Positions 60,653 to 64,000 of a stretch of DNA of 64,000 nt are shown in pieces (position 1 is the stretch's first letter; every line of letters begins with the position of its first letter). Source of the DNA: Marchantia polymorpha subsp. ruderalis. Its lineage: Eukaryota > Streptophyta > Marchantiopsida > Marchantiales > Marchantiaceae. The position numbers and the translations under genes were made by a program. The stretch is from assembly GCA_037833965.1 (NCBI GenBank), contig AP031354.1, positions 17,586,001 through 17,650,000 on the forward strand. The letters run 5' to 3'. Under the pieces are notes generated by a model that did not search any database, was not told the origin of the DNA, and was given only the letters and a program-made list of their open reading frames with translations.

Positions 60653-61595
60653 TGTAATAACCCACTAAAGGCTAAAACTGCAATATAGTGGTAGAAAGGT
60701 CGAACCCACAGGGACAGAGGAACACACAGGGTACAAAGTGTCACGTTTTAACAGACTATTGAGGAGTTTGAATTCTCAGGCAACTGTCACTCCCAGAAAT
60801 ACTGCAAGTGTCCACTCGGAGCGCACTCGGAGGTCGCACAGTGCAGCGTAACACACACACACACACACCTGAAACTACAGAAACACAACCCAGAGATCCG
60901 TTAGGACCTCTACTTCAAGATTTCAGGGGGAAAGTCTCTCAAGAGTACACTCGGCAAAAGCTGCGGGCAGTGACTCCCAACTCCGGCTTTTACAACACTT
61001 CCACTAGCTTGCTGCTAGTGTAGGAAACCCGGTTTGGACTGCCTACCTCGGATCGAAGTCACTCCTACGCGGTGAACAACACTCTCAACTCACAAAACGC
61101 GCAGAGAACACAGGTCCGCACTGAAGGACTCACTGAGAAACATTCCAGTAACACAACAACAGTCTATTGAAGAGTTTGAATTCTCAGGCGCTTGTCATTC
61201 CCAGAAATACTACAGGGGTTACCCTCAAGGCACCTGCTGCAGCGTAACCTGAATTTACAACCAAGGCTTACACGAAGTAGCAAAACTTCACTTTGGCATT
61301 CAGGGGAAAAATCCCAAGGAGTACAATCAGAAAGGAACACTCGAAGGTGTAGGGGCGAAACTGTTCAAGTATCTAACTAGTCACTGGCTCTGAGCATCGG
61401 CAGTCACCCGCAGGTGCAGTTCCGAACTACTCAAGTCTCTAACCAATGTACTAGCTCTGAACATTCGGCCGAAGGCCTTCAGCTACAAAATGCGGAACGC
61501 TAAGTTGTAACTCCTCGTGCGTGGTGACAGAACTCAAGGACACAAACACGCAAAGGAAATGGGTTCCTGATCTGCACTTCTGATGGGAAAGAACC

Positions 61596-61624
61596 CCAGG
61601 CAAAACGCCTGGAACTATTTTATA
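61596..61624 (-). promoter_or_regulatory. LTR core promoter: TATA box and hairpin (J)
   Basis: Minus strand TATAAAATA (61616-61624) and a CCAGGC-GTTTT-GCCTGG hairpin just downstream (about 61596-61612). Confidence 0.68.
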
Positions 61625-61660
61625 CCTTCTAAATCCTACCTAACACTACACTGCACTACG

Positions 61661-62589
61661 CTACACGCCTGCACGGAACCACGCTACACTACACTCCGCG
61701 GAACCTGTACTACGTCTCCTGCGCGGCCGACTGCCGCGCACTAACTCTCTACCCTGCCACTCTTCCGCTCGACTGCGCAGTCCCAAACGCTGCAACGCCG
61801 CGGACACCTCCCCCTCGAGGGCGGACATGGTATCCTGTGCCTTCGACAGAAAGGCTTCGAGCTTCTTTGCTACCTTCCGCCGACTCCTACTGTCGCCTGA
61901 CAACAACCCGGCTGCGCGCAATTCAAACTCACGCAGTGTGAGTTTCTCCTGCGCCTTCACTTCCCAGTGGGCGTAGCCCTTGAGACAGTGGGCGACTCGC
62001 CTCGCCGTCTCCACCTTCGTGCGATCCGCCTCCTTCCTGCGATCCTCTTCAATTATCACTAATTGCGATTCGGCTTCAGCACGTTGCGCTCTCAATTCGC
62101 CACACTCTGACTGTAACCTGCGGATTAATTCTTCATCCGCCTGCCGTGCGAGCTGACATTGTTCCAACAACCGCGTCTGTCGCACGAGCTCCTCTGACAA
62201 AATCCGATTCTGGGCCTGCTCAGAATCGAGTGCTTCCTTGACCTTCACCTGCTCCTTGGTGAGCTCGCCCAGTTTCTCATCCTTCATCTTCTCGGTGTGC
62301 TTGTAGAACTTCTGATTAAGCTTGTACTGACCCCACAAGCACTCATGCTTCTCCTTCAAGTCCCTCAACTCCTGGTCCACTCTAGCTAATAGCTTGCTGG
62401 TGTGGACTTTAGTGCGAGTCCGCCTGCGCACTAACTCGATGTAAGATCCCGGCTGGAGTGGGTCGGCGTATTTATCGACCTTGCGATCCAAGTACCGCAG
62501 CAACGGAATCACCTGCTAAGAGAGCGCCGCCGCCGGCGCCCCAACAATTTCCTCCTCCTCCTCCTCGGTGTCTTCTGCTCCTGACATTT
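61661..62589 (-). pseudogene. U3-encoded ORF of LTR J, C-terminal part
   Basis: Encodes LLRYLDRK, the coiled coil and the RRRRSTGSAECS tail. A nonsense codon replaces a Glu codon of the intact copies near 62516, and the N-terminal part is separated by the K insertion at 62590. Confidence 0.85.
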
Positions 62590-63487
62590 TGTAATAACCC
62601 ACCAAAGGCTAAAACTGCAGTATGGTGGTAAAAAGATCGAACCCACAGGGACAGAGGCAACACACAGAGTAAAAGTGTCACGTTTAACAGACTTTTGGTA
62701 GAGTTTGAATTCTAGGCGACTGTCACTCCCAGAAATACTGTAGTGCTCGACTCGGAGGCTCGACTCGGAGGAGGAACTCAACTCGGAGGATGCTCGGAGG
62801 ATGCACGGTACAGCTTGGTCACTCAACACACACACACACACACACCTGAAACTGGCAAAAAGCACAACTCGGAGGTCGGTCAGGACCTCCGCTTCGGATT
62901 TCAGGAGGAAAGTGTTTCGCAAGTTCACTCAGAGGTTCTGCAGGAAGTGCCTCCCACTCCGGCTTTTACTGCCCTTCCGCCAGGAACTAGCGGGGGTACC
63001 CGGACTGGACTTCTCACTTCGGAACGAAGCCTCTACGTACGCCGTGGACGTCACCCTCGACTATCACACAAAACGCAGGGAGTGCAGACCCGACTGAGAA
63101 CTTACTGAAAACACGATCCAGTAACACACACACAACCTGAATTACAAACCAAGGTTTACACGAAGTAATGAAACTTCACATTGGCATTCAGGGGAAACTT
63201 CCCGTAGGAGTACAATCAGGATATGTCACTCGAAGGAGTAAGGGGGAACTGTTCAAGTATCTAACTCGCAGCCGGCTCTGAGTATCAGAAATCACCCGCA
63301 GGTGCAGATCCGCACTACTCAAGTCTCTAACCGGGTACTAGCTCTGAACATTCAGCCGAAGGCCTTCAACTACAACATACGGTAACTTCGCTATGCTGCA
63401 GCTTCTCTACGTGGTGCCAGGACCAAAATGCACAAACACGCCAAGAAAGTGAGTTCCTGATCTGCACTTCCGAAACTGGAAGAGTCC

Positions 63488-63516
63488 CAAGGCAAAACGC
63501 CTTGATCTACTTTATA
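63488..63516 (-). promoter_or_regulatory. LTR core promoter: TATA box and hairpin (K)
   Basis: Minus strand TATAAA (63511-63516) and CAAGGC-GTTTT-GCCTTG (63488-63504), as in D. Confidence 0.68.
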
Positions 63517-63549
63517 CTCTCAAAAGATCCTAACTAGCACTACGCTATC

Positions 63550-64000
63550 CTATCTACCACTCGCAGCATCTGCGCGAAACCAAACTACTCTACTGCACTC
63601 AGCAGATCCGGTGCTGCGCCTCCTGCGCGCCGGACTGCTCCGCGTACTATCTCTACCTTGCCAGTCTTCCGACCGGCTGCGTAACCCCAGGCGTCGGAGC
63701 GCTGCAGTGACTTCCGACTGCAAGTGCGCCATAGTGTCGCGCGCACCCGACAAGAAAGTTTCTAATTTTCTTGCCACTCGCCGCCGACTCCGACTATCAC
63801 CTTCCGTCAAGGCCGCCGCCCGAAGCTCGAACTCCCGGAGTGTAACCCTCTCTTGAGCTGCCACCTCCCAATGGGTGTATCCGTTTAGACAACGAGTCAC
63901 CCGTGCCGCCAACTCTCCTCGTGCCCTGCAGCTGCTCTCCACCTCTGCCAGCTGCATTTCTAAATCCGCACGTTGTGCCCTCAAATCCGAGCACTCGGTT
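63550..64000 (-). CDS. U3-encoded ORF of LTR K, C-terminal part (family 2, cut by window edge)
   Basis: Open to the window edge and nearly identical to the C-terminus of the D ORF: coiled-coil residues, CLNGYTHWEVAAQE, the RRRRSTGSAECS block and the end AASGR. No stop or frameshift is visible in the ~150 codons present. Confidence 0.75.
   Translation of the reverse strand, partial: TECSDLRAQRADLEMQLAEVESSCRARGELAARVTRCLNGYTHWEVAAQERVTLREFELRAAALTEGDSRSRRRVARKLETFLSGARDTMAHLQSEVTAALRRLGLRSRSEDWQGRDSTRSSPARRRRSTGSAECSRVVWFRADAASGR

Larger units (their letters stand above)
60653..62589 (-). repeat. LTR J, family 1, interrupted by K
   Basis: TGTAATAACCC at 60653, preceded by CCGGC. R-U5 (60653 to about 61600) has no gene and carries a short AC microsatellite. 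It is cut at 62589 by K; the rest lies beyond the window. Closely similar to E and A. Confidence 0.9.
62590..64000 (-). repeat. LTR K, family 2, cut by window edge
   Basis: Matches 99-1509 (LTR of D) with only a handful of substitutions; preceded by CATTT, a probable target duplication. R-U5 (62590 to about 63490) has no gene and includes an AC microsatellite near 62823-62845. Whether K is a solo LTR or a full element cannot be seen. Confidence 0.9.

Overview
The window looks like plant (streptophyte) nuclear DNA made almost entirely of nested Ty3/gypsy LTR retrotransposons. The evidence is large gag, protease, RT, RNase H and integrase reading frames, primer-binding sites matching the 3' end of plant tRNA-Asp (an Athila-type signature), very long LTRs and 5-bp target-site duplications. 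The species cannot be read from the sequence. No rRNA, tRNA, CRISPR or bacterial operon is present. Gene-like DNA outside recognisable LTR elements is limited to a ~0.85 kb AT-richer island at 57.24-58.09 kb.

Layout, left to right. 1-4970: the 5' LTR and first gag codons of element D (minus, family 2). 4971-13354: element C (minus, Tat-like), with one intact 2039-aa gag-pol frame, a 1.9 kb 5' LTR, and a 3' LTR cut by D. 13355-22389: element B (minus, family 1), with intact gag-protease and pol frames; its 3' LTR is cut by C and its 5' LTR by A. 22390-39003: element A (plus, family 1), complete with two 5.4 kb LTRs, but pol has a nonsense codon and a frameshift. 39004-48435: a second internal region, A', in tandem with A and sharing its right LTR; its pol is split by solo LTR E (42999-48394, duplication CAGCA). 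48436-49349: LTR remnant H. 49350-57238: truncated family-2 LTR F, holding solo LTR G (51880-57044, duplication ACACC). 57239-58087: the non-LTR island, with tandem repeats, a TATA box and an ORF start. 58088-64000: LTR I, interrupted by J, itself interrupted by K (family 2), which runs off the window.

Two features stand out. First, every family-1 and family-2 LTR carries a long sense-strand ORF (about 950-1050 aa) upstream of the LTR's own TATA box, that is, inside U3. It is intact in four full-length LTRs and is conserved between two LTR families whose non-coding parts barely align. The layout recalls the U3-encoded sag gene of MMTV. Second, gag-protease and RT-RNaseH-integrase are in one frame, separated by a single UAG followed by CAA UUA. 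This is the tobamovirus-type leaky-stop context, and it is conserved in all three internal regions. Together these suggest an element expressing Gag-PR, a readthrough Gag-PR-Pol, and a third product from U3.

The LTRs also share short palindromic modules: a 37-nt near-palindrome, CCTGTGCACAGG, GCCGAAGGC, and a hairpin beside the TATA box with a compensatory base-pair change.
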